Source: Desulfobulbus sp. Tol-SR (GTDB taxonomy: Bacteria; Desulfobacterota; Desulfobulbia; Desulfobulbales; Desulfocapsaceae). Taken from it: 57,410 bases of DNA. Within the stretch, counting starts at the first letter, position 1; each line of letters starts with the position of its first letter. The stretch spans positions 1-57,410 of the forward strand of contig JROS01000033.1 in assembly GCA_000769715.1 (NCBI GenBank). Direction: 5' to 3'. Positions 20,348 through 31,600 of the stretch are shown piece after piece. The translations under genes and the position numbers were made by a program. Below the pieces are notes generated by a model. It had not been told where the DNA came from, made no database searches, and saw only the letters and a list, made by a program, of their open reading frames with translations.

Positions 20348-20980
20348 CTACTGCGCCGCCGGCTTGCCGGAGGAGACGATGACCCGGGCCGGACGAAGCA
20401 GCCGATCCTTGTAAAAGTATCCCTTTTCAAACTCGCTGACCACATGGCTGGCCGGCACCGTTTCATGCGGCTCCATGGTCAGGGCCTCCTGTCTGTTCGG
20501 GTCGAAGGGAAGCCCGACACTGTCGATGGGTTTGACCTCGAACTTATCAAGGATTGTCACAAGACTCTTCAATGTCAGCTGCACCCCCTCGTGGAGCGCG
20601 GCAAGATTCTTGTCGGTGGCCAGCATATCCGTCGATATCTGGCCGATCGCCCGCTCGAGATTATCGACGACGGGGAGCATCTCCCGGAAGATCTGCTCGC
20701 CGGCATACTTGAGGCCGGCAACCCGCTCCCGCTCCATGCGCTTTTTAAAATTCTCGGAATCGGCCGCCAGACGAAGCATCCGGTCCTTCAGGGAAACGAC
20801 CTCGTCCAGGGCCGTGGCCAGTTCCGCCTCGACATTCCGCTCCTCCGTCGGCCCGGCCTCCACCTGATTCTCATCGTCAGCCACTTCACCCTTTCCGGTC
20901 GCCACGGTCTCTTCGACATCACCGGTCACTTCCATTTCTTCCTGCAATTCCTGTTTGTTATCTTTTGTATTCCCGCTCAC
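20348..20980 (-). CDS. grpE: Nucleotide exchange factor GrpE
   Basis: A 210-residue co-chaperone that releases ADP from DnaK. The first ~55 residues are acidic and low in complexity, followed by a long coiled-coil helix (LKDRMLRLAADSENFKKRME) and the beta domain with FDPNRQEALTM and the closing RPARVIVSSG. Start is GTG at 20978-20980, preceded by CGGAGGA; no better ATG exists nearby. It is the first gene of a grpE-dnaK unit. Confidence 0.95.
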   Translation of the reverse strand: MSGNTKDNKQELQEEMEVTGDVEETVATGKGEVADDENQVEAGPTEERNVEAELATALDEVVSLKDRMLRLAADSENFKKRMERERVAGLKYAGEQIFREMLPVVDNLERAIGQISTDMLATDKNLAALHEGVQLTLKSLVTILDKFEVKPIDSVGLPFDPNRQEALTMEPHETVPASHVVSEFEKGYFYKDRLLRPARVIVSSGKPAAQ

Positions 20981-21076
20981 CCAGTCCTCCGCTCTTCAAT
21001 ATAATCTCATTCGCAACAGCCCGGACCATCAGGGATCGCCGGCGCCGTCTTGTGGTATGGATAAAAACTTGTGCCA

Positions 21077-21105
21077 ACAATAAGTAGCCGATTTTTTATT
21101 GTCAA
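21077..21105 (-). promoter_or_regulatory. Putative sigma70-type promoter of grpE-dnaK
   Basis: On the minus strand a perfect -35 TTGACA (21100-21105) is followed after 17 bases by TATTGT (21077-21082, four of six to consensus). It lies about 100 bases upstream of the grpE start. No CIRCE-type inverted repeat is visible, and the match to a heat-shock sigma promoter is poor. Confidence 0.55.
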
Positions 21106-21145
21106 GGCGGGATCCCCTTCCGAAACCATGCGTAGGGACCGGAAA

Positions 21146-21185
21146 CGCCAACGGCCGGAACCCTCTCGGGCACCGGCCGTTGGCG
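21146..21185 (-). terminator. Terminator-like hairpin after the aminotransferase gene
   Basis: Arms CGCCAACGGCCGG (21146-21158) and CCGGCCGTTGGCG (21173-21185) form a perfect 13-base-pair stem with a 14-base loop, about 25 bases after the aminotransferase stop. The T run after it on the minus strand is short. Confidence 0.65.
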
Positions 21186-21209
21186 GTAAACCGTGTGGCA
21201 GCGGGATGA

Positions 21210-22514
21210 TCAGCTTTTCAGATACTTCTTGATACTGGTGGCAATCGTGCAGAAAATCTTGTGAAATTCCTCTTCATTGCGTTCGAGCAGGGTGATGCGG
21301 AAGCCGTGCAGATCGGTGGCGAAGGAGGTCAGCGGCACGACGCAGATCCCGGTCGCGCCGAGCAGGTGGTAGACAAAGCGCTTGTCCATCGCCGTATCCG
21401 GCGGGCTGACCAGCTGCTCCACCAGATCCCTGATCTCGCGGTTCTCGATCGGCAGGGTCTGGCGGGCGGTGAGGATGCCGCGCTCGAAGCAGACGCTCAT
21501 GTAGAAGGCGCCGTTCGGCCGGTTGACCAGGACCCCCTTGAGATCCTTGAGACAATCGTAGGCGATATTGGAGAACCGCTCGTAACGATTGATCCGTTCA
21601 GCCAGATATTCCGGGTATTTCGGATGGGTGACGACCTTCGGATAGACCAACTGCGGCAGGGTCGTCGAGCAGACCTCGACCATCTTGGCATGGAGGATCG
21701 AGGTAATATACCTGGCGAACATCGGGTCCTTGTCGGCGTTGTAGACCTCGATCCAGCCGCAGCGGGAGCCGGGCCAGGGCATCTCCTTCGAGATGCCGCG
21801 CATGGCGATCGCCGGCACATCGCCGACGACATCGGAGAGCGGCGAGGTGCTGGTGCCGTTGTAGACCATGTTGTGGTAGATCTCGTCGCAGATCAGGAAG
21901 AGATCGTAGCGATGGGCGATCTCGACGATCCGCTCGAGGATCTCGGTGGGATAGACCGCGCCGGTGGGATTGTCGGGATTGATGATCAGGATCCCCGCCA
22001 CCGCCGGGTTGAATTTGACGTGCTTTTCGATGTCGTCGATATCCGGATACCAATGGTGATTCGGATCGAGGATATAGGTGAGCGGCCGGTCGCCGACATG
22101 GGCGGCCTCCGCCGAGGAATGGGTGGTGTAGCTCGGGGTGGGGACGATGACCCGGGCGGTGCGGCGGAGAAAGCCGAAGACCTTGGAGATGGCATCGCCG
22201 AGGCCGTTGAAGAAGATGATATCCTCGGCGGTGATCTGCACCTTGCCCCGGCTGTTGGTCTGGGCGGCGATGAATTCCCGGGTCGCCAGCACCCCTTTGG
22301 TCGGAGAATAGGCATAACTGCGATCCTCCATGACCGCCTCGGCAACGATCTCCTTCATCCACCGGGGGATCACCTCCCCCTTGGCGACCGGATCGCCGAT
22401 ATTCTCCCAGTTGACCTTCAGCCCTACCTTTTCCAGCTTGTTGCCGACATTGACAATATTGCGAATCTCGTAGGTCAATTCGCCGGCACCGCTATGAACA
22501 ATATCCGTTCTCAT
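21210..22514 (-). CDS. PLP-dependent class I/II aminotransferase
   Basis: A 434-residue fold-type I aminotransferase. Recognisable parts are the N-terminal NWENIGDPVAKGE, the substrate/PLP segments TPSYTTHSS and IINPDNPTGAVYP, the cofactor-contacting LFLICDEIYHNMVY, and the PLP lysine in GISKEMPWPGSRCGW. The C-terminal substrate Arg is in HGFRITLLE. Alanine, aspartate or a related amino acid is the likely substrate, but the sequence does not decide. ATG at 22512-22514 follows GAGAAGGG. Confidence 0.9.
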   Translation of the reverse strand: MRTDIVHSGAGELTYEIRNIVNVGNKLEKVGLKVNWENIGDPVAKGEVIPRWMKEIVAEAVMEDRSYAYSPTKGVLATREFIAAQTNSRGKVQITAEDIIFFNGLGDAISKVFGFLRRTARVIVPTPSYTTHSSAEAAHVGDRPLTYILDPNHHWYPDIDDIEKHVKFNPAVAGILIINPDNPTGAVYPTEILERIVEIAHRYDLFLICDEIYHNMVYNGTSTSPLSDVVGDVPAIAMRGISKEMPWPGSRCGWIEVYNADKDPMFARYITSILHAKMVEVCSTTLPQLVYPKVVTHPKYPEYLAERINRYERFSNIAYDCLKDLKGVLVNRPNGAFYMSVCFERGILTARQTLPIENREIRDLVEQLVSPPDTAMDKRFVYHLLGATGICVVPLTSFATDLHGFRITLLERNEEEFHKIFCTIATSIKKYLKS

Positions 22515-22764
22515 CCCTTCTCACTCCACAGTTCTCGTATAGTCGGCCTTCGCCATTTTCGCACAATCCTCCGGCGAGCCGGAAACCTGCAGAATTACCA
22601 CAGCAATGGAGTCAAGTCAAGCAAGCTTCGAACAACGGGCAGGAGAAATCCCGGGAAAGAGAACACCGGGCCGCAAAAGACGGCGTGGAGCGGAACCGGC
22701 CACTCCTGCAGGCAAGGCGGAAGGAGTTACACAACCGAGGGAGTTGGTCAGGGTATCGCCCGGT

Positions 22765-24126
<1,362 letters not shown>

Positions 24127-24177
24127 GGTTTCCCTTTACCCCGTTGACCGGCCGCAGCCGATCAGCCGGGCGGACCG

Positions 24178-24597
24178 TCAGTCGCTGTCGGTATCGGTAT
24201 CGAAGCTGATATCCAGCTCGTTGCCCTGATCGTCGACAAACCGCTGACTGAGGAGTTCAAACTCGTCGAGCTGCCGGATGAATTCCGGGGTCATCTGGTA
24301 TTCGGCGACGAGGAGGGTGATCACCTCCCTGGCACGGCTGTCCATCTCCACGGTCTGGAATCCGGCAATGTTGCCGTCCTGGCGGACCAGCCGGGCGAAC
24401 ATCCCGAATTGGTCGCCACCGGCGGTGGTGATGGTGATATGGTAGTACGACTCGGCCAGGACGTCCGACGGTTCGGTGATACAGAACCCTCCCTCGCCGA
24501 TATCGACCGTGCGGGCCTTGACGCCCTCCTTCTTTTTTCCCGGCAGGGTCGCATCAGCGACAAACGGCACGCGGACATGGATCCTTCTGTATCCCAT
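24178..24597 (-). CDS. PilZ-domain protein
   Basis: A 139-residue cytoplasmic protein. The c-di-GMP-binding signatures are present: an Arg-rich start (YRRIHVRVPF, RxxxR type) and DIGEGGFCI in place of D/NxSxxG, where Gly replaces the Ser. The C-terminus is acidic (DISFDTDTDSD). It probably binds c-di-GMP and affects the neighbouring regulator or surface behaviour; that link is inference. ATG at 24595-24597 follows GGGAGAGG. It precedes the NtrC-like gene by about 50 bases, consistent with one operon. Confidence 0.8.
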   Translation of the reverse strand: MGYRRIHVRVPFVADATLPGKKKEGVKARTVDIGEGGFCITEPSDVLAESYYHITITTAGGDQFGMFARLVRQDGNIAGFQTVEMDSRAREVITLLVAEYQMTPEFIRQLDEFELLSQRFVDDQGNELDISFDTDTDSD

Positions 24598-24812
24598 TCA
24601 ACCTCTCCCATCCCCCGCCATGCTGCACTGCCTGAAACCCGCCGGCGGGGACTGGAATTCGATACCCTGGTCCGTGTCGCCGCCCCTGGGCCGATATTGT
24701 CATGTCATTTCCAAAAAGTCAAAGAAAAGGATGTCTATCAGGCCTTGACCGCAGGCGTCGTCATCGTCTCCCCCCCCGATCGACACACGGAATGAATTTT
24801 TGTAAGAAAAAT

Positions 24813-24839
24813 GTGTTACCGATTGTTGATTTGTGTTAC
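24813..24839 (+). promoter_or_regulatory. Operator-like repeat before the Ni/Co importer
   Basis: GTGTTAC occurs twice (24813-24819 and 24833-24839), start to start exactly 20 bases apart, in an AT-rich leader. The second copy extends to the near-palindrome GTGTTACAC and lies just upstream of a possible -10 TACAAT at 24852-24857. NikR sites reported for deltaproteobacteria have, as I recall, a GTGTTAC/GTAACAC half-site pattern; here the copies are mainly direct, so a NikR call is tentative. No B12 riboswitch is seen. Confidence 0.5.
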
Positions 24840-24896
24840 ACATTGTGTGTCTACAATGATCTTCCTCGACCTGATCGACTTCACAGGAGAAATATC

Positions 24897-25934
24897 ATGC
24901 ACATGGCAGACGCCCTTCTCTCCCCAACCGTCGGCGGCGCAATGTGGACGGCGACCGCCGGCACCATCGCCGTCTGCGCCAGAAAGGTGCAGCGGGATCT
25001 CGACGACCGCAAGGTCCCATTGATGGGGGTCCTCGGGGCCTTCGTCTTCGCCGCCCAGATGATCAATTTCACGATCCCGGCCACCGGGTCCTCCGGCCAC
25101 CTTGGCGGCGGCATGATACTGGCGATCCTGCTGGGCCCGTATGCGGCCTTTCTCACCATTGCCTCGGTGCTCACCGTACAGGCCCTGTTTTTTGCCGATG
25201 GCGGTCTTCTGGCGCTCGGCTGCAATATCTTCAATCTCGGGTTCTTCCCCTGCTTCATCGCTTATCCTTTCCTCTACCGTCCGTTTGCCGGCAGCAACCC
25301 GACCCCGATGCGCATCGCTGTCGGCGCCGTCCTCGGCGGCATCGTCGGGCTGCAGCTGGGCGCCCTGGCAGTGGTGACCGAGACCGTTCTGTCGAACATA
25401 TCCGAATTGCCGCTGCAGGCATTCCTGGCGGCGATGCTGCCGATCCATCTGGGCATCGGCCTGGTGGAAGGGTTGGTGACGGCGGCCGTGGTTTCCTTCA
25501 TCTGGAAGGCCCGTCCGGAGATTCTGCGGTATACGGCCGAGTCGCGCCCTCTCGGCCATCTCGGCCTGAAAAAGGTGCTGGTCGGGCTCGGGGCGGCAGC
25601 CCTGATCACCGGCGGCGCCCTCTCCTGGTTTGCCTCATCGAATCCCGATGGTCTGGAATGGTCAATGGCGAAAGCATCCGGCAGGGAAGAACTGGAGACC
25701 CCGGCTACCGGCATCCACCGGCTGCTGGCCGGGATCCAGGAACACACCTCGTTTCTGCCTGATTACGGTTTCAAGAACAACGGCACCGAACCGGCAAGCG
25801 CCGCACAATCTCAACCTTCATGGCCGGCGGTGGACAAGGGCACCAGTACCGCCGGCCTGGTCGGCGGCAGCCTGACCCTGGCCCTGGCGATCATGATCGG
25901 CCTGCTGTTCAGAAAACGGAAACAGACCCCGTAA
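24897..25934 (+). CDS. cbiM: ECF-type nickel/cobalt transporter S component, CbiM-CbiN fusion
   Basis: A 345-residue polytopic membrane protein that binds the metal ion. The N-terminus MHMADALLSP has the conserved His after Met that forms the Ni/Co site in CbiM/NikM. Several helices follow with FTIPATGSSGHLGGGM and GCNIFNLGFFPC. After about residue 230 comes a CbiN-like part: a helix, the periplasmic PDGLEWSMA segment and a last helix (GGSLTLALAIMIGLLF). ATG at 24897 follows AGGAGA. First gene of the cbiMQO unit; the operator-like repeat in front hints at nickel rather than cobalt. Confidence 0.92.
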   Translation: MHMADALLSPTVGGAMWTATAGTIAVCARKVQRDLDDRKVPLMGVLGAFVFAAQMINFTIPATGSSGHLGGGMILAILLGPYAAFLTIASVLTVQALFFADGGLLALGCNIFNLGFFPCFIAYPFLYRPFAGSNPTPMRIAVGAVLGGIVGLQLGALAVVTETVLSNISELPLQAFLAAMLPIHLGIGLVEGLVTAAVVSFIWKARPEILRYTAESRPLGHLGLKKVLVGLGAAALITGGALSWFASSNPDGLEWSMAKASGREELETPATGIHRLLAGIQEHTSFLPDYGFKNNGTEPASAAQSQPSWPAVDKGTSTAGLVGGSLTLALAIMIGLLFRKRKQTP

Positions 25935-26034
25935 CCGGCGACGCCGGTCGCGGCCATTCGTGTTCCTCTGGCAGCGGCGGGCAAGCGCCGCCGCTGCGCA
26001 GCCAATTCCGCCCAGCCCCTCAACCACACCCTGC

Positions 26035-26847
26035 ATGGCCAAAATCGAATCCGCATTTCTCGACCTGACCTATCTCGACAGGCTGGCCACCGGCACCACC
26101 GTCGTGCATCGACTGGATCCCCGGGTCAAGGTGCTGACCGCCGCCCTGTTCGTGGTCTGCGTCGTCTCCTTCGACAAATACGTGGTTGCGGCGATGCTGC
26201 CGTTCGCCGTGTATCTGATGATCATCATGCGGCTGGGCGAGATCCCGGCGGGGTATGTCATCAACAAGCTCATCGTCGCCTCGCCGTTTGCGCTCATGGT
26301 CGGGATGTTCAATCCCTTTCTGGACCAGCAGACCGTCCTCCTGCTTGGGTCATGGGCGATATCCGGCGGCTGGGTCTCCTTTCTGTCGATCCTGCTCCGT
26401 TTCTGCCTGACGGTGACCGCCATGCTGGTCCTGATCGCCACCACCGGTTTCAATCAGGTCTGCCTGGCCCTGGAACGACTTGGCATCCCGAATATCTTCG
26501 CGGCCCAGCTGCTGATGCTCTACCGTTACATCTTTGTTTTGCTCGAAGAGGGTCAGCGCATGCACCGGGCCCGCACCCTCCGCAGTTTTCAGCAACGGGG
26601 CATGGGCATGAAGCAGTACGCCTACCTCCTCGGCCAACTGCTGCTGCGCACGATCGATCGCGGCCAGCGCATCCATCTGGCCATGCTCTGCCGCGGCTTC
26701 GACGGCACGATCAGGATCAGGCAGACCCTGCGGATCACCACCCGGGATATTGTCGTGTTCCTGGCCGGCGGCATGGTCCTGGTCGCCATGCGCCGGTTCA
26801 ACATCGCCCTGCTGCTCGGCAATTTTATCACGGAACTGCTGCAATGA
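26035..26847 (+). CDS. cbiQ: ECF transporter T component CbiQ
   Basis: A 270-residue membrane protein that couples the S component to the ATPase. It has the typical N-terminal LDPRVKVLTAALFVV, several hydrophobic helices and the ATPase-coupling motif HRARTLRSFQQRGMG. A second ECF-type Ala-Arg-Gly-like motif lies in AMLCRGFDG. ATG at 26035 is chosen because similarity begins there; no clear ribosome site precedes it, and a GTG at 25960 is the alternative. The stop overlaps the cbiO start (ATGA). Confidence 0.92.
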   Translation: MAKIESAFLDLTYLDRLATGTTVVHRLDPRVKVLTAALFVVCVVSFDKYVVAAMLPFAVYLMIIMRLGEIPAGYVINKLIVASPFALMVGMFNPFLDQQTVLLLGSWAISGGWVSFLSILLRFCLTVTAMLVLIATTGFNQVCLALERLGIPNIFAAQLLMLYRYIFVLLEEGQRMHRARTLRSFQQRGMGMKQYAYLLGQLLLRTIDRGQRIHLAMLCRGFDGTIRIRQTLRITTRDIVVFLAGGMVLVAMRRFNIALLLGNFITELLQ

Positions 26848-27596
26848 GCCATCATATCGTCGAAGTCCAGGATCTCACCCACACCTACCCCGACGGCACC
26901 GCCGCCGTCAGGGGGATCTCCTTCCGCATCCATCATGGAGAGGCGGTGGCCGTGGTCGGGGCCAACGGCGCGGGCAAGTCGACCCTGCTGCTCCACCTCA
27001 ACGGCTATCTCACCCCGCAGAGCGGGACGGTGCGGATCGGCGATTTCCCGCTGACCAAAGAGACGGTCAAGGATATCCGTAAGACCGTCGGCATGATCTT
27101 CCAGGACCCCGACGACCAGTTGTTCATGCCCACCGTCTATGAGGATGTCGCCTTCGGCCCGCTCAATCTCGGTCTGCCGCCGGAGGAGGTCGAGCACCGG
27201 GTGCAGCAGGCGCTGCAGCGGACCGGCGTCGAGCATCTCCGCGACCGGCCGCCCTATAAACTCTCCGGCGGGGAAAAACGAGCGGTGGCGATTGCCACCG
27301 TGCTGGCGATGTCGCCGGATATTTTAGTCATGGACGAGCCGACCTCCAATCTCGACCCGCTGTCGCGCCGGACCCTGATCGAACTGCTGGCCGGTTTTCA
27401 TCACACCAAGATCATCGCCACCCACGACCTTGACATGGTCATCGATCTATGCGAGCGGACCATCGTCATCCATGAGGGGACGATCATGGCCGATGGACTG
27501 ACCGCCGACATCTTCAATGACGACCTCCTGCTGAGGAAGAGCCATCTCGAACGACCGCTGCGGATGCAGGCCTGCCCGATCTGTTCGCAACGCTGA
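26844..27596 (+). CDS. cbiO: ECF transporter ATPase CbiO
   Basis: A 250-residue ABC ATPase powering metal uptake. Motifs: Walker A GANGAGKST (about residue 38), Q-loop MIFQDPDDQLFMPTV, which is typical of ECF ATPases, signature LSGGEKRAVAIA, Walker B ILVMDEPTSNLDP and the switch IATHDLD. Its ATG overlaps the cbiQ stop by four bases. The C-terminus carries an extra HL.RPLRMQACPICSQR tail with a CPIC pair, a possible metal contact. Confidence 0.95.
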   Translation: MSHHIVEVQDLTHTYPDGTAAVRGISFRIHHGEAVAVVGANGAGKSTLLLHLNGYLTPQSGTVRIGDFPLTKETVKDIRKTVGMIFQDPDDQLFMPTVYEDVAFGPLNLGLPPEEVEHRVQQALQRTGVEHLRDRPPYKLSGGEKRAVAIATVLAMSPDILVMDEPTSNLDPLSRRTLIELLAGFHHTKIIATHDLDMVIDLCERTIVIHEGTIMADGLTADIFNDDLLLRKSHLERPLRMQACPICSQR

Positions 27597-27647
27597 CCGT
27601 GTCCCGTCCATCCCTTTCCACCATCCCCCCACCGTACAGGAGCCCCC

Positions 27648-28100
27648 ATGTACCTGTCGCCACAGCTATTCAGGCTGATCCTCAATATCTACAGCCCCTA
27701 CCTCGGGGCCGGGATCCATACCGACTCCATCAGCACCGACTGGCGGCGCATCCGGCTATCGATGCAGCTGCGATGGTACAATCGCAACGCCGTCGGCACC
27801 CATTTCGGTGGCAGCCTGTACTCGATGGTTGACCCGCACCCGATGCTGATGCTGATGAACCTCCTCGGCAAGGAGTATATCGTCCGGGACCGATCGGCCG
27901 CGATCGAATTCCTTCGCCCCGGACGGGGAAAGGTGCACGCCGACATCGCCGTCACCGACGCCGAACTGAGTCAGATCCGCATCAATACCAAAGGGGGCGG
28001 CAGGTATCTGCCACAGTTCACGATCAACATCGAGGACGACAAGGGGGAAGCGGTGGCCCGGGTCCAGAAAACCCTCTATATCAAAAGAAAGACAGGCTGA
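27648..28100 (+). CDS. DUF4442 (hotdog-fold) protein
   Basis: A 150-residue protein resembling DUF4442 thioesterase-like proteins, with RLSMQLRWYNRNAVGTHFGG, SLYSMVDPHPMLM and a C-terminal ARVQKTLYIKRK. These proteins have a hotdog fold; activity here is unproven. ATG at 27648 follows ACAGGAG. It is 51 bases after cbiO and directly before the asparaginase-like gene, so it is likely on the same transcript. Confidence 0.78.
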   Translation: MYLSPQLFRLILNIYSPYLGAGIHTDSISTDWRRIRLSMQLRWYNRNAVGTHFGGSLYSMVDPHPMLMLMNLLGKEYIVRDRSAAIEFLRPGRGKVHADIAVTDAELSQIRINTKGGGRYLPQFTINIEDDKGEAVARVQKTLYIKRKTG

Positions 28101-28115
28101 ATGAGAGGATATGCC

Positions 28116-28610
28116 ATGCACGTCTCGATCATCACCGTCGGCGGCACCATCGACAAGGTCTATTTCGACGCCAAAAGCCGCTATGAGGTCGGGCCGCCGA
28201 ATGTCGCCAGAATCCTCGGCGAGTTGACCCTGTCGATCAGCTATACGGTCAACCCGCTGCTGCGCAAGGACAGCCTCGATCTCACCGATGCCGACCGCCG
28301 GTTCATCTACGACACGGTCCAGGCCGATCCCGCCCCGCGCATCCTGATCACCCATGGGACCGACACGATGATCACGACCGCCCGCCGCCTGGCCGCGGTC
28401 CCGGCCAAGACCATCGTTCTGACCGGGGCCATGGAACCGGCCCTGTTCAAGACCAGCGACGCCGTGTTCAACATCGGCTGCGCCCTGGCGGCCGTCCAGA
28501 TCCTGCCGGCCGGGGTCTATATCGCCATGAATGGAGCGATCTTCGCCGCCGACCGGGTGGTCAAGAACCTGGAGCAGAACCGCTTCGAGGAAAGTGAAGC
28601 GACAGGATGA
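28116..28610 (+). CDS. Single-domain L-asparaginase-like protein
   Basis: 164 residues corresponding only to the N-terminal half of type I/II L-asparaginase. The catalytic Thr motif is VGGTIDK and the second motif is ITHGTDTMITTA, with the following KTIVLTGAMEPA. Full asparaginases are about 330 residues with a second domain completing the dimer; this one ends after NGAIFAADRVVKNLE. Short proteins of this type exist in other bacteria, so it need not be a fragment. ATG at 28116 has GAGAGGA upstream; an ATG at 28101 is the alternative. It converges with tamB across 13 bases. Confidence 0.8.
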   Translation: MHVSIITVGGTIDKVYFDAKSRYEVGPPNVARILGELTLSISYTVNPLLRKDSLDLTDADRRFIYDTVQADPAPRILITHGTDTMITTARRLAAVPAKTIVLTGAMEPALFKTSDAVFNIGCALAAVQILPAGVYIAMNGAIFAADRVVKNLEQNRFEESEATG

Positions 28611-28623
28611 AACGAGGAACCGC

Positions 28624-31600
28624 TTACCGTTCGATCGAGTAGAAAATATCGGCGGCATTCGAATCGGCGGAACTCCTGGTGACCACCGAAAATCCCAGGC
28701 CGAGGTCGTAGCCGGCAAGGAAGGACCCCTTCTGGTCGAAGAAATTGTGGTCATAGCCGATATACAGTCGGTCGGTCAGCTTCTTGCCGACCACCAGCGA
28801 GTAATCGCCGTCCTCCTCGGTTCCTTCGAGATGCATCTCGTCGACCGGCAGCAACCCGGTCAGGGTCGTCACCAGTCCCGCCCCTTCCTCCAGACCGATG
28901 GTCGAGGCCGCCGCCTGCAGCACCCCGCCTTCCCCCTCCTTGACATCCGCCATCGAGTGACCGACCACCATATAGGCGAGGATATCGCCCTCATCCATGC
29001 TCGGATCGGAAAAGAGCTTGAATTCCAGCTCCTGGAGAGAACCGCTGACGTCGACACCGATGGTCATGTTGCCGCCGAGATCGCTCTTTTCCCGGATAAA
29101 CTGAACGGCGCGGGCGTCGATGCCGGGGTTGTCGACCGGACCGTCGCTGAAAAACATCCGACCCCGTTCGATGGCCAGCGAGCGGCCATACAAGTTGAAG
29201 GTGCCGTCGTGGAGGGACAACTCGCCCTTGCCGCTGACAAAGGTATCCGAGGTGTCGCGGATGGCCAGCGAGCCGCTCAGCCTTCCCTTCAGGCCATACC
29301 CTTCGAGCCGCACGTCGTCGCCCAGTCGCAGTTCCACCCGCGAGACGAGCGGCCAGTGCCGGACCTTTTCCTCCTTCTCCAGATCGGTATAGACCACATC
29401 CCTGGACACCGCGACAGTGTCCTTCATCTCGCTGGGGGCGATATGGGCCTTCGGCACGGTGACGACCCCGCTCAATTCCCCCCCTTCCCGGGTGAAGGTG
29501 AGGCGGAGATCAGGATCGACGAGGGCCTCGTACTCCGGCAGGCTGACCGCCTCAAACTGCTGCCCGGTGACGGCGAAATCGCCACGCAGCCCGGACCCGT
29601 CGTCATAGCTGAGAGTGCCCTCGGCCGCAGCCTTGCCGGGACCGGACCTGGCCTCGACCTGCATCTCGACCTCCTCGCCGGCGGCGGCCAGGGAGATCCC
29701 GACCTCCTCGAGAAAAATACCGAGCGACGGCAGGGCAATTCGTCCATCCTGGAGGTCGATGCGCCCCTCGAACACCGGGCGCGACAAGGTGCCGGCGATG
29801 GCCAGGGTGCTGTCGATCCTGCCTGTCGGTCGCAACAGGAAATCGGTCAGGGGAGCGATCGGCCCGAGATCCTGGAAGTTGAGCCGCAGTCGGCCGTTGA
29901 CCGGCTGCCGCAGCAGGGAGGCGGAGATGTTGCCGGCGTCGGCGATCGCCAACTCCAGCACCAGCGAGCTCTTGTCCTGAAAATGCGACTGCAGTGCCGC
30001 CTCGAGCCGGCCGTCGGCAAGATGAAACTCGAGGGCATTGTCATGCAGGGCGACATTTTCGAAATTTTCTTCCGCCAACCCCGACTCGATGCGGATCTCC
30101 GGAATCGACACGGTTAAATCGCCGCTCTCCACCCGTTCCCTGTCGCCGCTCGCCGCAAGCGCCGCCGTGAGGTTACCGGCAAGTGGCCAGGGGGTGAGCC
30201 CCCTGTCGCTGAAAAACTCGAGCGGCAGGTCGGCGATCTCACCCTTGACCGTCCAGCCGCCCTGGGCCTCGTCGTTGCGCCAATCGGCATGAAGGCAGAT
30301 CCGCCCCGGGTCGCGGGCCAGGCACAGGCCGACGAGATCGGCACCCGTCTCCGAAATCTGCAGATCGGCCCCGGCGGGCTGGCGCCAGGTGCCGAGATCG
30401 GCTCCGGACAGGATCGTATCCTCGAGCCGGCCCTGCCACTGCCGATCCTTGATCCCGCCATGGATGGCGAACTGCAGGTCGCCGGCGGCGGAGTGCAGAG
30501 ATGCCGAGAGAGCATGCGTCTCGGTGGTTCCGTCGAGATGCAGTTTCCCCTCGTTGATGACTATCCCGGCCCAGTCGATATCCGCGAGGTCCACCGTCGC
30601 CTCCATACCGGCGCCCGCTCGGGTATCGGCATGGACCTGGGCGGTGATCCGGCCGATCTGCTGTCCGCCGTAGCGGATGCCGGCCGCATCGAGCTCGAGA
30701 TCAAGGGCGGGGAAATCCCGGTCGCCGCCGACCCGGCCGCTGGCGCTGAGTTCCCCCTCGCCATCCGGCAGCACCTCGCCGATATCGGGGGAGGCGAGTT
30801 CGAACTGCAGGTCATACGTCTCGGCAATCGTTCCCGCCGCCTTGACGAAGGAGCCGCCGCTCTGCACAAAGACCTCCTCCATCTCGAAGCGCGCGGCATC
30901 GGAGCGGATCCGGCCCTTGCCGTCGACCGGGAAGCCACGCAGGGTGCCTTCGACGGAATGAACGTCGGTCTCCGTCTGCAGTTCGTCGGCATCCTCGTAG
31001 CCGAGATGGCCGGTCGACCGCAGATCGGCGGTCAGGACGCCTTCGAAACGCTGGTCGAATCCGGCGGGATTGAAGGTTCTGGTTTTGGCCTCGCCGCTCC
31101 AGCTGAAGGCGTCCATCCACCCCAGGACGAGATTGGCGACATCGACCTCGCCATCGGGAGACCTCAGTTGCACGACCCTGGCGGTCAGCCCCCGGCCGCT
31201 GCCGTCGACGGCGGCGGTCCCGGTGATATCATGGAAATCGAGGAAGGAGCCGCCGGCCTTGACGGTGCCGTGGTAGCGGCCGAAATCGCCGGCGGCGTCG
31301 ACGGTGGCATCCAGCATCAGCCGCGGCCAGCCGTCATGGAACACCGGGAACCACACCTGGCGGCCGACGGCCCGGGCCTGCCAGTGCGGATCGGCGGGGA
31401 GATCCTGCAGGATCCCGGCGACCCGGACATCGGCCGGCCGGTTCGCCGCCGCGTTGACCTGCAGGCGACCGATGGGGCCGCGGGCGGAATAGGTCCCGGC
31501 CATCTCGGCATAGCCGCCGGCCGGGCTGATGCGCCAGGCGCCGATGACGTCGGTGGCCCGGCCGGCGCCGGCATCGATGAAACCGCTGAGCCGCAGCCCG

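Noticed and set aside
20981..21209. A CIRCE element or sigma32 promoter before grpE
   Set aside because: No TTAGCACTC inverted repeat and no good CCCAT-type -10; only a sigma70-type promoter is visible.
24780..24896. A B12 riboswitch in front of cbiM
   Set aside because: The leader is short and AT-rich with no B12-box-like sequence; the repeat found fits a protein operator better.
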